A stretch of 64,000 bases of DNA from Mesorhizobium sp. INR15 (GTDB taxonomy: Bacteria > Pseudomonadota > Alphaproteobacteria > Rhizobiales > Rhizobiaceae), in assembly GCF_015500075.1 (NCBI RefSeq), contig NZ_CP045496.1, forward strand, positions 2,738,001 through 2,802,000, in the 5' to 3' direction. The notes under the pieces are model-generated. The model was not told where the DNA came from, made no database searches, and worked only from the letters and a program-made list of their open reading frames with translations. Below, one piece after another: positions 8,789-17,744 of the stretch; the stretch's first letter is position 1; each line of letters begins with the position of its first letter. A program made the translations under genes and the position numbers.

Positions 8789-9340
8789 ATGGCGGAATTC
8801 GATTCAGACCGGCTAGTCACACGTGTCGCAGCCGCTCAGGATCGCGACGCGTTCTCGGCGCTGTTCGAATACTACGCCCCACGCATCAAGGCCATGATGA
8901 TGCGGCGTGGTGCAAGCTCCGACCGCGCCGAGGATCTGGCTCAGGAGACGCTGATCAGAGTCTGGCATAAGGCGGCACAATATGATCCGACCCGCGCTTC
9001 GGCCTCTGCCTGGGTTTATTCGATTGCGCGCAACGTCAGCGTCGATGTTGTTCGTCGCGAAGGGCGCGCGACTGCCTGGATAGAGGATGAGACCTTGCCA
9101 GAAGAGATAGATCCGGATCAGCCCGAACTGCACCTTCTCGTGGCCGAGCGCGAAAGCTTCGTGAGATCGAGAATTATCAGCCTGCCGGACGAACAATTGC
9201 GGGTCATCCGGCTGTCATTTTTCGATGGTCTCGCACATGCCGAGATAGCGGATCAACTCGGCATACCCCTCGGCACCGTTAAGTCGCGGATCAGGCTAGC
9301 TCTGCAGCGCCTGAGAGACAGACTTGGTGAGCTGAAATGA
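8789..9340 (+). CDS. rpoE: ECF sigma factor, RpoE type (ChrR partner)
   Basis: This is a 183-aa ECF sigma factor. Region 2 is seen in DAFSALFEYYAPRIKAMMMR, AEDLAQETLIRVWHKA and SAWVYSIARNVSVDVVRRE. Region 4 is seen in VIRLSFFDGLAHAEIADQLG with the recognition helix GIPLGTVKSRIRLALQRL. The ATG at 8789 (MAEFDSDRL) matches the usual family start; longer frames upstream have no coding character. The stop overlaps the start of the ChrR-like gene, so the pair is translationally coupled. By analogy with Rhodobacter sphaeroides it would direct the singlet-oxygen response, and a photolyase, a classic target of that regulon, lies next door. Confidence 0.92.
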   Translation: MAEFDSDRLVTRVAAAQDRDAFSALFEYYAPRIKAMMMRRGASSDRAEDLAQETLIRVWHKAAQYDPTRASASAWVYSIARNVSVDVVRREGRATAWIEDETLPEEIDPDQPELHLLVAERESFVRSRIISLPDEQLRVIRLSFFDGLAHAEIADQLGIPLGTVKSRIRLALQRLRDRLGELK

Positions 9341-9957
9341 TGAAATCAATTACCCATCATCCATCCGACGAAACCCTCGCTGCTTTTGCCTCGGGCACGC
9401 TGGATGAAGCGCGCAGCCTCGTCGTTTCGATGCATCTGTCCATGTGCTCCTGCTGCAGCGGCAATGTCGTTACGTATGAGGCGATAGGCGGCGCGCTTCT
9501 TGAGCGAGCACCGCTGGCATCCTTGGCGCCTGGAGCGCTTCAAAACGTCTTGTGCCTGATCGACAATACCTCGGAGGCGCCTGACAGCGCGCCGGAAGAA
9601 CCACTCGACCGATATGAACTTGGGCCATGGCGCTGGGTCGGGCCTGGTCTGAGACAACGGTCCGTATCGGTTCCGGAAGTCGCCGATATCAAGGTGTTCA
9701 TGCTGAAGGCGGCGCCGGGAACCAAGCTGCCACATCATAGACATAGCGGATACGAATGGACATGTGTGCTCGAAGGGTCATTCGAGCATCAGTTCGGCCG
9801 TTACGGCCCTGGCGACTTTGACGAGGCCGACGAAACGATGGATCACAAGCCCACTGTTGGCGAAGGCGCGCCCTGCATTTGCATCGTCGCATTGCAGGGC
9901 AGCATCAAGCTTCAAAGCAGGCTTGGGCGGCTCATACAGCCCCTGTTCAGGCTCTAA
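9337..9957 (+). CDS. chrR: ChrR-family zinc anti-sigma factor with cupin domain
   Basis: This 206-aa protein should hold the sigma factor inactive and release it under oxidative or photo-oxidative stress. The N-terminal ZAS-type module has HHPSDETLAAFASG and the metal-binding HLSMCSCC (H-x3-C-x2-C), about residues 30-40. The C-terminal half is a ChrR cupin with HHRHSGYEWTCVLEGSF and a later DHKP, giving a second metal site. Length and domain order match ChrR. The ATG at 9337 overlaps the sigma gene stop; a second ATG at 9340 is also possible. Confidence 0.9.
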   Translation: MMKSITHHPSDETLAAFASGTLDEARSLVVSMHLSMCSCCSGNVVTYEAIGGALLERAPLASLAPGALQNVLCLIDNTSEAPDSAPEEPLDRYELGPWRWVGPGLRQRSVSVPEVADIKVFMLKAAPGTKLPHHRHSGYEWTCVLEGSFEHQFGRYGPGDFDEADETMDHKPTVGEGAPCICIVALQGSIKLQSRLGRLIQPLFRL

Positions 9958-10046
9958 GGAGAACGCAGCAGTAGGTATGCGCCGAATTAGGCTCTCGCGC
10001 GGTCTGTCGGAGTTTGGCTTTGGACTTTCGTGGCTTTCCGGGCTCT

Positions 10047-10106
10047 TGACGGACATCTTGAGGAATTGACGGACATCTTGAGGAATTGATGGATGATTTG
10101 GGCGAT
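10047..10106. repeat. Three 20-bp tandem repeats at the photolyase 3' end
   Basis: The unit TGACGGACATCTTGAGGAAT occurs twice exactly (10047-10066 and 10067-10086). A third, degenerate copy (10087-10106) runs up to three bases from the photolyase stop codon. The array lies between the converging chrR and photolyase genes. Confidence 0.85.
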
Positions 10107-10108
10107 AT

Positions 10109-11539
10109 CTATGCGTCTCGTGTGCCGCGATAGATTTCCAGCGCGCGCTCCCTGGCGTCTGCATGATCGACGATCGGCGTGGGGTAATTTTCTGCAATGT
10201 TGACGCCGCATTCGTTGAGGACTTCTGTCGGCGCTTCCCAGGGACGATGGACATAACGGTCGGGCAGCTTTGCCAATTCCGGTATATAGCGCCGGACGTA
10301 ACTGCCATCGGGATCGAATTTCTCGCCTTGGAGGACCGGGTTGAAAATTCGGAAATAGGGAGCGGCGTCGGCTCCCGATCCTGCCACCCACTGCCAACTG
10401 GCGGGGTTGTTCGCAGCGTCGGCGTCGACCAATGTTTCCCAGAACCATTGCTCGCCATCACGCCAGTCAATCATAAGGTCCTTGACCAGGAACGACGCCG
10501 CGATCATGCGAACCCGGTTGTGCATCCATCCAGTTTGCCAAAGTTCGCGCATGCCTGCGTCCACTATGGGGTAGCCGGTTCGTCCGGTCTGCCAAGCCCT
10601 CAGCGCCGCTGGCGCACTTCTCCACTTGAAGGCATCGAATTCGGAACGAAAATTTTCGAGATGCAGCTTGGGCCGATTGAAAAGGAGATGATAACAGAAC
10701 TCGCGCCAAGCGATTTCCTTGCGATATGTCTCAGCCCCGTTGCCGCGCCTGCGCCGAAGCGCCGCCATCATCTGGAACGGCGTGATCTCACCATGGGCAA
10801 GATGCGGCGAGAGTCCCGAGGTGCCCTCGACGCCTGGGACGTTGCGGTCTTCGGCGTAAGCTTCCAGTCTGTCATCAAGAAAGGTGACCAGTCTGTCTTT
10901 TGCGCCTTGCTCACCAGGCTGCCACCGTTCGGCCAGACCGGACGACCAATCTGGACTCTTCGGCAGAAGCTTGAAATCTTCAAGCCTGTCGGAGCGCAGA
11001 CGACCCTTCCAGGCGACAAGCGATATCGGTGCGTCAACGGGATCTCTAGGGTCGTCTTCCGCGAGCCTTTTGTAGAAAGGCGTGAAAACTTTGTAGAAGT
11101 CGCCTGAACGTGTCGCGACACGCGATGGCTCGTGCAGGAGAAATCCGTCAAAGCTTTCCACGGCCAACTGCGCTGCACGCAATTCGGCCTTCAGTGCCAT
11201 GTCGTTCGTCACGGCTGACGGAGAATAGCGCCGATTCCAGAACACGGAGTCAGCGCCCGTAGCGCTCACTGCCTCAGCAACGATCGTCTTGGTTGGTCCA
11301 TGTCGCATGAAAAACGTCGTTTCGAGCTTTGCCAAGGAATTTCCAAGCGCTGAAAGCGAATGATGGAGCCACCAGCGGCTTGCAGCACCTGCCGAACGCT
11401 CATCCCTCGCCTCTTCGTCCAGAATGAAGAGCGGTACGATCGGCTTGCCCGTGGCGCTGGCGGCTGCGAGCGCCGCATTGTCCGAGACCCGCAGGTCGTT
11501 TCGAAATAAGACGATGATTGGCGCGTTAGTGGCCGTCAT
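10109..11539 (-). CDS. phrB: Deoxyribodipyrimidine photolyase
   Basis: This FAD enzyme uses light to split cyclobutane pyrimidine dimers in DNA. It is 476 aa, the normal length for class I photolyases. The N-terminal antenna-binding domain begins IIVLFRNDLRVSDNAAL. The C-terminal FAD domain carries GYPIVDAGMR, GWMHNR, the DADAANNPASWQWVAGSGAD region and RIFNP. The ATG at 11539 (MTATNAP) with GAGG upstream is preferred over a TTG at 11572. It converges on the sigma-E/ChrR pair; in Rhodobacter the photolyase gene is a sigma-E target, so co-inheritance of regulator and target is likely. Confidence 0.95.
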   Translation of the reverse strand: MTATNAPIIVLFRNDLRVSDNAALAAASATGKPIVPLFILDEEARDERSAGAASRWWLHHSLSALGNSLAKLETTFFMRHGPTKTIVAEAVSATGADSVFWNRRYSPSAVTNDMALKAELRAAQLAVESFDGFLLHEPSRVATRSGDFYKVFTPFYKRLAEDDPRDPVDAPISLVAWKGRLRSDRLEDFKLLPKSPDWSSGLAERWQPGEQGAKDRLVTFLDDRLEAYAEDRNVPGVEGTSGLSPHLAHGEITPFQMMAALRRRRGNGAETYRKEIAWREFCYHLLFNRPKLHLENFRSEFDAFKWRSAPAALRAWQTGRTGYPIVDAGMRELWQTGWMHNRVRMIAASFLVKDLMIDWRDGEQWFWETLVDADAANNPASWQWVAGSGADAAPYFRIFNPVLQGEKFDPDGSYVRRYIPELAKLPDRYVHRPWEAPTEVLNECGVNIAENYPTPIVDHADARERALEIYRGTRDA

Positions 11540-12053
11540 TGGGCTTGGCCTCGATCCAACATGGGGTGGCAAGAAGTTTGCCGATAAGTAGGGCTAGTTG
11601 AAATGATCACTGCGCTTCGTGGCGAAATGCAATAACCTGACTTTTGCTCCAGATCGGAAGCTGTGTTCAGGAAGCCTCTCAGGCCGGCTGTCTAAACTAG
11701 AGGCGATCGTCGACCTTTCAGGCCTCCGCATGTCGCGAACCCATATCCACTCAGCTTGGATTCAGTTTCGGGAGTGGCAGGGCAGCGAGATACCGGTAGC
11801 GCGCGAGAAACTCCGTTTTTGACCCTATACGCGTCGCAGGCGGTCTTGGATCAATCGGACGTTTCGTGAAGTTGCCAGCTGCGGCGATGACGTGGCCGAC
11901 GCCGGGTCCTGTCGTTGCAGACCGAACGAAGCGGCGTCCACGGCTGCCGATCGCCTGTCTTCCATGCCGACAGCTCGACACCACACGATCGGCCCGTAGC
12001 GGCCGTTGAATTCAAATGCAGTTTGCCTGACCTCTGCCCAGCGAGGAGAACGC
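11540..12053. other. Divergent region upstream of traG and photolyase
   Basis: These 514 bases separate two divergent genes. No gene is supported, as the open frames show no family motif. A TGATCA element near 11603-11608 could belong to a photolyase promoter, but the match is weak. The traG ribosome binding site GCGAGGAG (12041-12048) closes the region. Confidence 0.45.
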
Positions 12054-14039
12054 ATGTCAGGAACGAAAGTCCTCTGGGGCCAGATTGCCGTTGTCTTTTT
12101 GGTCGTGCTTCTCACCACCTGGGGGGCGACGCAATGGTCGGCGTGGCAACTGGGCTACCAGACACAGCTGGGGCCGCCCTGGTTCGTCATCGCCGGCATG
12201 CCAATCTACTATCCGCCAGCTGTCTTCTGGTGGTGGTATTTCTACGACGCGTATGCGTCGGGGATCTTCATGCGCGGCGGCCTCATCGCCGCCTCGGGTG
12301 GTTTCATCGCGATCGCCGTCGCGATCGGCATGTCCCTGTGGCGGGCCCGCGAAGCGACGAAGGTCGAGACCTACGGTTCCGCGCGCTGGGCCGACAGGAA
12401 CGAGGTCAAGGCCGCCGGCCTGCTTGTCCAGGACGGTGTGGTGCTGGGGCGGTATGGGCCGCATTATCTTCGCCATGACGGGCCCGAGCATGTGCTTTGC
12501 TTTGCGCCGACGCGCTCGGGCAAGGGTGTCGGCCTGGTGGTGCCATCGCTGCTGACCTGGCCGGGCTCGGCGATCGTCCATGACATCAAGGGCGAGAATT
12601 GGCGGCTCACCGCCGGTTTTCGCGCCCGGCACGGCCGGGTGCTGCTGTTTGATCCGACCAATGCCAGGTCGAACGCCTACAACCCCTTACTGGAGGTCCG
12701 ACGGGGCGAATGGGAGGTGCGCGACGTCCAAAACATCGCCGATATTCTGGTCGACCCCGAAGGCTCGCTTGAGCGGCGCAACCACTGGGAAAAGACCAGT
12801 CACGCGCTTCTGGTCGGCGCGATCCTGCACGTGCTCTACGCCGGACCGGACAAGACATTGGCCGGCGTCGCGGCATTTTTGTCCGATCCCAGGCGGCCGA
12901 TCGAATCGACACTGGCCGCGATGATGACGACGGCGCATTTGGGGGAGGGCGGTCCGCATCCCGTTATTGCCAGTGCCGCACGGGAGCTGCTCAACAAGTC
13001 CGACAACGAACGTTCGGGCGTGCTGTCGACCGCGATGTCCTTTCTTGGGCTCTACCGCGATCCGGTCGTCGCGGCGGTCACCCGCTCATGCGACTGGCGC
13101 ATCGCCGACATCGTCGCGGATGCGTCTCCAGCGACGCTTTATCTCGTCGTTCCGCCCTCCGACATCAGTCGCACCAAGCCGCTGATCCGTCTCATTCTCA
13201 ACCAGATCGGCCGCCGCCTGACCGAGGATCTGCCCGAAGGGCTGGATCGTCATCGGCTGCTGCTGATGCTGGACGAGTTCCCGGCGCTTGGACGGCTAGA
13301 CTTCTTCGAATCCGCGCTCGCTTTCATGGCCGGTTATGGCCTGAAAAGCTTCCTGATCGCGCAGTCGCTCAATCAGATCGAGAAGGCCTATGGGCCCAAC
13401 AACTCGATCCTCGACAACTGCCATGTACGCGTCAGCTTCGCGACAAATGACGAGCGCACCGCCAAACGCGTTTCGGATGCCCTGGGTACGGCAACCGAGC
13501 TGAAAGCGATGAAGAACTATGCCGGTCACCGGCTTTCGCCATGGCTCGGACATCTCATGGTGTCGCGCTCCGAGACGGCGCGGCCGTTGCTCACACCTGG
13601 CGAAATCATGCAACTGCCGGCTGGCGACGAAATCGTCATGCTGGCCGGGACGCCGCCGATCCGGGCGAAGAAGGCGCGCTACTTCGAAGACCGGCGGTTG
13701 AAGGACCGCGTCCTGCCTCCGCCGGCGCTCACCGCGCGAACCGTGATCAAGCCTGACGACTGGACGAGCCTTCCATTGCCGGTCCGGTCCGTGGGGCCAC
13801 CAGCCGTGGTTGCTCGCACAAAAGGCATGCAGGATGCGACCGACTCCGGCTGGCGGCGTCAGCCCGAGCTCGACAATGGTGTCCCGCCTTCAGCGCCTCC
13901 GCCGCCAGCCAACGAATTCGAGATCGATACGGCCGACGAGGCAGATGATCTCGCCGCGAGCAGCGGCCGGATGGCCCGCGCCGCGCGGTCGGTCGCGCGG
14001 CAAGTCGCGCTAGATCGCGACGATGGCATGGAGCTATGA
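12054..14039 (+). CDS. traG: Type IV coupling protein TraG
   Basis: This VirD4-class ATPase of 661 aa couples the relaxase-DNA complex to the mating channel. N-terminal membrane helices lie around residues 8-30 and 72-100. Walker A is APTRSGKGVG near residue 151 and Walker B is LLMLDEFPALGR near 403. The family sequence YGPNNSILDNCHVRVSFATN follows. The C-terminal 120 residues are Pro-rich and acidic. The ATG at 12054 follows GCGAGGAG at good spacing; an upstream ATG at 12006 has no such site. The stop overlaps the CopG start. Confidence 0.95.
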   Translation: MSGTKVLWGQIAVVFLVVLLTTWGATQWSAWQLGYQTQLGPPWFVIAGMPIYYPPAVFWWWYFYDAYASGIFMRGGLIAASGGFIAIAVAIGMSLWRAREATKVETYGSARWADRNEVKAAGLLVQDGVVLGRYGPHYLRHDGPEHVLCFAPTRSGKGVGLVVPSLLTWPGSAIVHDIKGENWRLTAGFRARHGRVLLFDPTNARSNAYNPLLEVRRGEWEVRDVQNIADILVDPEGSLERRNHWEKTSHALLVGAILHVLYAGPDKTLAGVAAFLSDPRRPIESTLAAMMTTAHLGEGGPHPVIASAARELLNKSDNERSGVLSTAMSFLGLYRDPVVAAVTRSCDWRIADIVADASPATLYLVVPPSDISRTKPLIRLILNQIGRRLTEDLPEGLDRHRLLLMLDEFPALGRLDFFESALAFMAGYGLKSFLIAQSLNQIEKAYGPNNSILDNCHVRVSFATNDERTAKRVSDALGTATELKAMKNYAGHRLSPWLGHLMVSRSETARPLLTPGEIMQLPAGDEIVMLAGTPPIRAKKARYFEDRRLKDRVLPPPALTARTVIKPDDWTSLPLPVRSVGPPAVVARTKGMQDATDSGWRRQPELDNGVPPSAPPPPANEFEIDTADEADDLAASSGRMARAARSVARQVALDRDDGMEL

Positions 14040-14479
14040 CGACCATGAAGGCGAGCAAGAAAAAGGTGCAGATCTCCGTCTATCTCGACCCTGCGGTGAT
14101 GCTGATGCTTGTTGACTATGCCGCCAGGCGCGACCGATCGCAGTCGCTCATCGCCGAAGCGGCGATCGCGTCCTTCCTCTCCCCCGATGCCGACGCGCAG
14201 CGTGAGGCGGCGCTGTCCAAGCGTCTCGATCAGATCGACCGCCGCATGACGCGATTGGAGCGCGATGTCGGCATCTCGGTCGAAACGCTGGCGGTGTTCA
14301 TTCGCTTCTGGCTGGCGACAACGCCCGCGCTGCCTGAACCGATGGCTCAGGCAGCACGCGCCAAGGCAAGCGAGCGCTACAACGCATTCGTGTCTGCTCT
14401 TGGCAAGCGCCTGGCCAAGGGGCCGAACTTGCGCCAGGAAATCCCTGAGGATGTCGCTTCGTCCGGCGATGCTGACTGA
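14036..14479 (+). CDS. CopG-family ribbon-helix-helix protein of the tra module
   Basis: This 147-aa protein has an N-terminal ribbon-helix-helix (KKKVQISVYLDPAVMLMLVD, then RRDRSQSLIAEAAIASFL) and a helical C-terminal tail. It is the small CopG-type protein usually found between traG and trbB in Mesorhizobium ICEs and may bind transfer-gene DNA. Its start overlaps the traG stop (ATGA); an ATG at 14045 is an alternative. Here trbB does not follow: about 10 kb of cargo begins right after its stop. Confidence 0.85.
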   Translation: MTTMKASKKKVQISVYLDPAVMLMLVDYAARRDRSQSLIAEAAIASFLSPDADAQREAALSKRLDQIDRRMTRLERDVGISVETLAVFIRFWLATTPALPEPMAQAARAKASERYNAFVSALGKRLAKGPNLRQEIPEDVASSGDAD

Positions 14480-14506
14480 CAGTCCGCCGAGGCAGCCTGT
14501 TGATCG

Positions 14507-14540
14507 ACAGCGGCGCCGCAGGCGCGTGCGGCGCCACTGT
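14507..14540. terminator. Strong GC hairpin after the traG-CopG unit
   Basis: Arms of 14 bases with one mismatch (14507-14520 and 14527-14540) enclose a 6-base loop. The inner nine pairs (ggcgccgca against tgcggcgcc) are perfect. It lies between converging genes and could stop transcription from both sides, although no T run follows. Confidence 0.5.
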
Positions 14541-14581
14541 CGCCGGGTCACGATGCTGCCGGGTGCGGCTGCCAGGGCAGC

Positions 14582-15445
14582 TCAGTTGGCTGAACCGCAG
14601 AGCTGTGCTGTTGTCAGTCCTGTCGGCACTGCTTCCGCCGGTCCAAATCCGTATTTTGCCATGATGGTGGCGATTGTGCCGTTTGACATGACCTTCGCCA
14701 GCCCCTGGTTGTAGAGGTCGCGCAGATCGCCATCGTCCTTCCTGAACGCTATGGCGATATAACTGATTGATTTCTCGTCCGTGGTGAACGGATTGGCGCG
14801 CTCGAGATCGGGGCTTTTGTTTCCGGCAAGCAGCCCGATCACCGCCGGCGACGAGAACACCGCCGCGTCGACGCGGCCGGCGCGCAGTGCCGCGATGTTG
14901 GTCTCGATGTCGGGAAACTGCAGGATCCGGTCTTCCGGCACGCCTTCCGTGATCGCATTCTTGATGACGTTGCTGCCGCGGCCGCCGCCCATGATGAGGT
15001 CAGATTTGGCAGCCAGGTCCGTGTAGCTGTGAATCGCCTTGGGGTTGCCGGAAAGCACCAGCGCCGCGTCGTCGGACTTCAGGTCGGGACCGCCGAAGGC
15101 GACCTGCTTGCACCGCTCCGGCGTGATCGACAGGCCGGACGCCACGGCATCGAAACGGCCGGCCATCAGCCCCGGGATCAATGCTCCGAACTCGGTCACC
15201 TCGAAGTCGATCTGTTTGACGCCGAGGTCGGCGAACGCAGCTTTGAGGAGGTCAGGATGCCATCCGATCAACTCGCCCGTTCCCTCCTTCTTGTAGCCCC
15301 ATGGGGCCCGGTTATGGATCCCGATGACGATGCGTCCATCCCTCAGGACGCGTTCTTTCGTCGTTTCCGCGCTGGCCGGCAGCACACATCCAACGACTGC
15401 GGCAAAGGCGATACAGGCCAAGCCAAGGGCTCGAAATTTCATCAT
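14582..15445 (-). CDS. Polar amino-acid ABC transporter, periplasmic binding protein
   Basis: This 287-aa family-3 solute-binding protein resembles binding proteins for polar amino acids or ectoine (EhuB-like). A signal peptide of about 26 residues ends ...LPASAET. The mature start RVLRDGRIVIGIHNRAPWGY and the later LIPGLMAGRFDAVASGLSIT are typical family segments. GGGAGG stands 5 bases before the first of two tandem ATG codons. It is transcribed separately from its presumed permeases and ATPase 6.5 kb away, but both units carry ATGTACAAA in their upstream regions. The ligand cannot be read from the sequence. Confidence 0.9.
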   Translation of the reverse strand: MMKFRALGLACIAFAAVVGCVLPASAETTKERVLRDGRIVIGIHNRAPWGYKKEGTGELIGWHPDLLKAAFADLGVKQIDFEVTEFGALIPGLMAGRFDAVASGLSITPERCKQVAFGGPDLKSDDAALVLSGNPKAIHSYTDLAAKSDLIMGGGRGSNVIKNAITEGVPEDRILQFPDIETNIAALRAGRVDAAVFSSPAVIGLLAGNKSPDLERANPFTTDEKSISYIAIAFRKDDGDLRDLYNQGLAKVMSNGTIATIMAKYGFGPAEAVPTGLTTAQLCGSAN

Positions 15446-15744
15446 ACAGTCCTCCCGTGAGATTGATTGCGCGCGGACATCCCGATCCGGTTCAGCCGCG
15501 GCAACTCAAAGTTACGGGCGAGGCGGGCGGTTCGTCAATATATATGTACAAAATATATACTAAATATTGCAAATATTGTTGCGATGGTTTGCCGAGCCTT
15601 CTACCATGAGGGTGTTGGAGATCGGCTCGTCCGGGCGGGGCTCACCCAGCCAATACCTCGTCAATACCGGAATTCATTGAGGGCGGCTGTCGATGGTTTG
15701 CATCATTGCCTTTCCGTGGCGAGGAAAAGCCGCGGAGATGAAAG
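15446..15744. other. Divergent promoter region of binding-protein and GHMP-kinase genes
   Basis: The region contains an AT-rich island (15536-15578) in otherwise GC-rich DNA and the ribosome binding sites of both flanking genes. No protein-coding gene is supported. Confidence 0.5.
15536..15578. promoter_or_regulatory. AT-rich putative operator containing ATGTACAAA
   Basis: This 43-base AT-rich stretch contains ATGTACAAA and, further on, AATATTGCAAATATT. The first motif is shared with the long palindrome before the permease operon (24221-24258), which suggests one regulator for both transporter units. Confidence 0.45.
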
Positions 15745-16683
15745 ATGGCGATGGAAGGCGATTTCGAGACCCGTGACACGCCCCGGCCCTGGACAGGAAC
15801 GGCTGCGGCAATTGCCCATCACGGCGAGCTTATCCAAGGCGTGTTCAAGGATGATGCCGGGCATCTTCGGCGCGGCCTTGTCACACTGCCAATCGCGGCA
15901 ATGAGATCGGAGGCGACCTTTGCCAAAGGCGACGGCGCTCCCGTCATTGTCTCCCCCGATCACAAGGTCAAAGCAGGGGCCGCCGCGCGCCTGGCGCTTG
16001 ATTTCTTGAATGCCGGCGGCGGCGGGGAGTTGACACTTAGCAGTTCAATTCCGGTCGGACATGGGTATGGGTCATCCACAGCGGACGTTGTCGCCTCGAT
16101 CCGCGCTGTCGCGGCGGCTCTCAAGATTCAGTTGCGGCCATCGAGCGTCGGCCGTCTCGCCGTGGCCGCGGAGCGTGCGAGCGACGCCATCGCCTATGAT
16201 GACCACGCGGTCCTGTTTGCGCAGCGCGAAGGCACGGTGATCGAAAACTTCGGCGGTTCCTTGCCGCCGCTGTTGCTGGTGGGGTTCAAGGCAAACGGTG
16301 GCGCCCCGGTTGACACGTTGCAACTGCCGCCCGCGCGTTACGACAGTGCGGAGATACATGAATTCGGTGTGCTTCGCGCCCTGGTGGCGCGAGCCGTCCG
16401 CTTTCAGGATCCCCATCTCCTGGGGCGCGCCGCCTCGGCCAGCGCCCTGATCAGCCAACGGCACCTGCCGAAACAGGATTTCGACAATGTCGTCCAGATG
16501 GCCGCCGACGCCGGAGCGTGCGGAGTGCAAGTCGCTCACAGCGGCTCGCTGTTCGGCGTGATTTTCGACCTCCTCGACAAGGACTTGCGGCGAAAGGCCA
16601 GTCTGGTTGCGCGACACGTGGAACAGGGCGGATTTACGGATGTCGAGCTTCATCTGGTCAACGGGGAGGGATGGCAATGGTAG
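15745..16683 (+). CDS. GHMP-family kinase, PduX-like (possible L-threonine kinase)
   Basis: This 312-aa small-molecule kinase has the HHGELIQGVF start typical of PduX-like enzymes (about residues 24-33) and the GHMP glycine-serine motif SIPVGHGYGSSTADV (about residues 100-114). PduX phosphorylates L-threonine on its hydroxyl, so an amino acid such as threonine is a plausible substrate here, though PduX is normally tied to cobalamin synthesis and no cobalamin gene is nearby. The ATG at 15745 follows GGAG. Its 3' end overlaps the next PLP-enzyme gene, so the two are probably made together. The product may be the activated substrate for that enzyme (inference). Confidence 0.8.
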   Translation: MAMEGDFETRDTPRPWTGTAAAIAHHGELIQGVFKDDAGHLRRGLVTLPIAAMRSEATFAKGDGAPVIVSPDHKVKAGAAARLALDFLNAGGGGELTLSSSIPVGHGYGSSTADVVASIRAVAAALKIQLRPSSVGRLAVAAERASDAIAYDDHAVLFAQREGTVIENFGGSLPPLLLVGFKANGGAPVDTLQLPPARYDSAEIHEFGVLRALVARAVRFQDPHLLGRAASASALISQRHLPKQDFDNVVQMAADAGACGVQVAHSGSLFGVIFDLLDKDLRRKASLVARHVEQGGFTDVELHLVNGEGWQW

Positions 16684-17732
16684 CCCTGGATGCCGACTAT
16701 TTCAGGGATCTCGAGACCCCGCGCCTGGCGCATCTGTCGCGAAATCTTGTTGCCGCGGCCTTCCCGCTGATGAAACTGATGCCGGCCCGATACATCCTGG
16801 ACCGCGCGGCCTCGAATGGTGAGGTGAAGGCAGGCTCGCATATCGTCGAGACGACGTCGGGCACGTTTGGAATGGCAGTGGCGCTGCTCGCCGCGGCGCG
16901 CGGCTACCGCCTCACGCTTGTAACCGCCTCAACGCTCATCGATCCCAAATATCAGGCGCGTCTCGAGCGCATCGGTGCCACCGTCATCGCTTTGGACGAC
17001 CCGCGTGGTGATGGCAACCAGCCTGGCAGGCTCGAGTGTTTGCTCGACATCCTGGCCAGGGAGCCGGACGGCTTCTGGACCCGTCAATACGACAGTCCGG
17101 GAAACTGGCTCGCCTATGCGCGGCTGGCGGAACTCCTGATCCGCGCGATGGGAAAGATTGACTGCCTTGTCGGCTGTGTCGGGACGGGCGGCTCGCTTTG
17201 CGGCACGGCATGGTTCCTGCGGACGGTCTTTCCGCATCTGCGGGTTTTTGCCGTCGATACCCATCGTAGCATCCTGTTTGGGCAACCGGTTGGCAAACGC
17301 ATGCTGCGCGGGCTCGGCAACAGCGTCCTGCCGAAAAATGTTCGCCACGAGCTCGTCGACGAAATCCATTGGGTCGGTGCCTACCCTGCCTTCATGGCGG
17401 CCCACCGGTTGCTGCGCGAGCACGGCATCTTCATGGGGCCGACCAGTGGCGCCGCGGCGCTGGTGGCGCAATGGGTCGCGGCCAAGAATCCGGACGCCCA
17501 GGTCGCTGTCATCATGCCTGATGAAGGTCACCGTCATGTCGAGACGGTCTACAATGACGATTGGCTTTCAACCTTGCCTGGTTGGCCATGCGCACCAGTC
17601 AGTGAACCCAACACACTGACCATCATTGCGCCGAGGGCGGAAACGCAATGGACGCGCTTTGTCTGGAACCGGCGCGGCCTGGCCGATGTGCTGGAAACAC
17701 AGGCAGTCCTCAAGGCCCAGCCGATTGATTGA
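16677..17732 (+). CDS. PLP-dependent cysteine-synthase-like enzyme (SbnA-related subgroup)
   Basis: This is a 351-aa fold-type II PLP enzyme. The segment FPLMKLMPARYILDRA aligns with the PLP-lysine region (SVKDRPA in classical enzymes) and keeps the Lys. ETTSGTFGMAVALLAAARGY is the phosphate-binding loop, and VGCVGTGGSLCGTAWFL the second glycine loop. These features fit the subgroup that includes SbnA, which uses O-phosphoserine for beta-replacement. The ATG at 16677 is favoured because GGGGAGG lies 7 bases upstream; it overlaps the kinase stop. With the upstream kinase it could act on an O-phosphorylated amino acid. The nucleophile and product are unknown. Confidence 0.82.
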   Translation: MVALDADYFRDLETPRLAHLSRNLVAAAFPLMKLMPARYILDRAASNGEVKAGSHIVETTSGTFGMAVALLAAARGYRLTLVTASTLIDPKYQARLERIGATVIALDDPRGDGNQPGRLECLLDILAREPDGFWTRQYDSPGNWLAYARLAELLIRAMGKIDCLVGCVGTGGSLCGTAWFLRTVFPHLRVFAVDTHRSILFGQPVGKRMLRGLGNSVLPKNVRHELVDEIHWVGAYPAFMAAHRLLREHGIFMGPTSGAAALVAQWVAAKNPDAQVAVIMPDEGHRHVETVYNDDWLSTLPGWPCAPVSEPNTLTIIAPRAETQWTRFVWNRRGLADVLETQAVLKAQPID

Positions 17733-17744
17733 CACGTCCGGCGG

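Noticed and set aside
12006..12053. Upstream ATG of traG at 12006
   Set aside because: No ribosome binding site precedes it, while GCGAGGAG stands at the right distance before the ATG at 12054.
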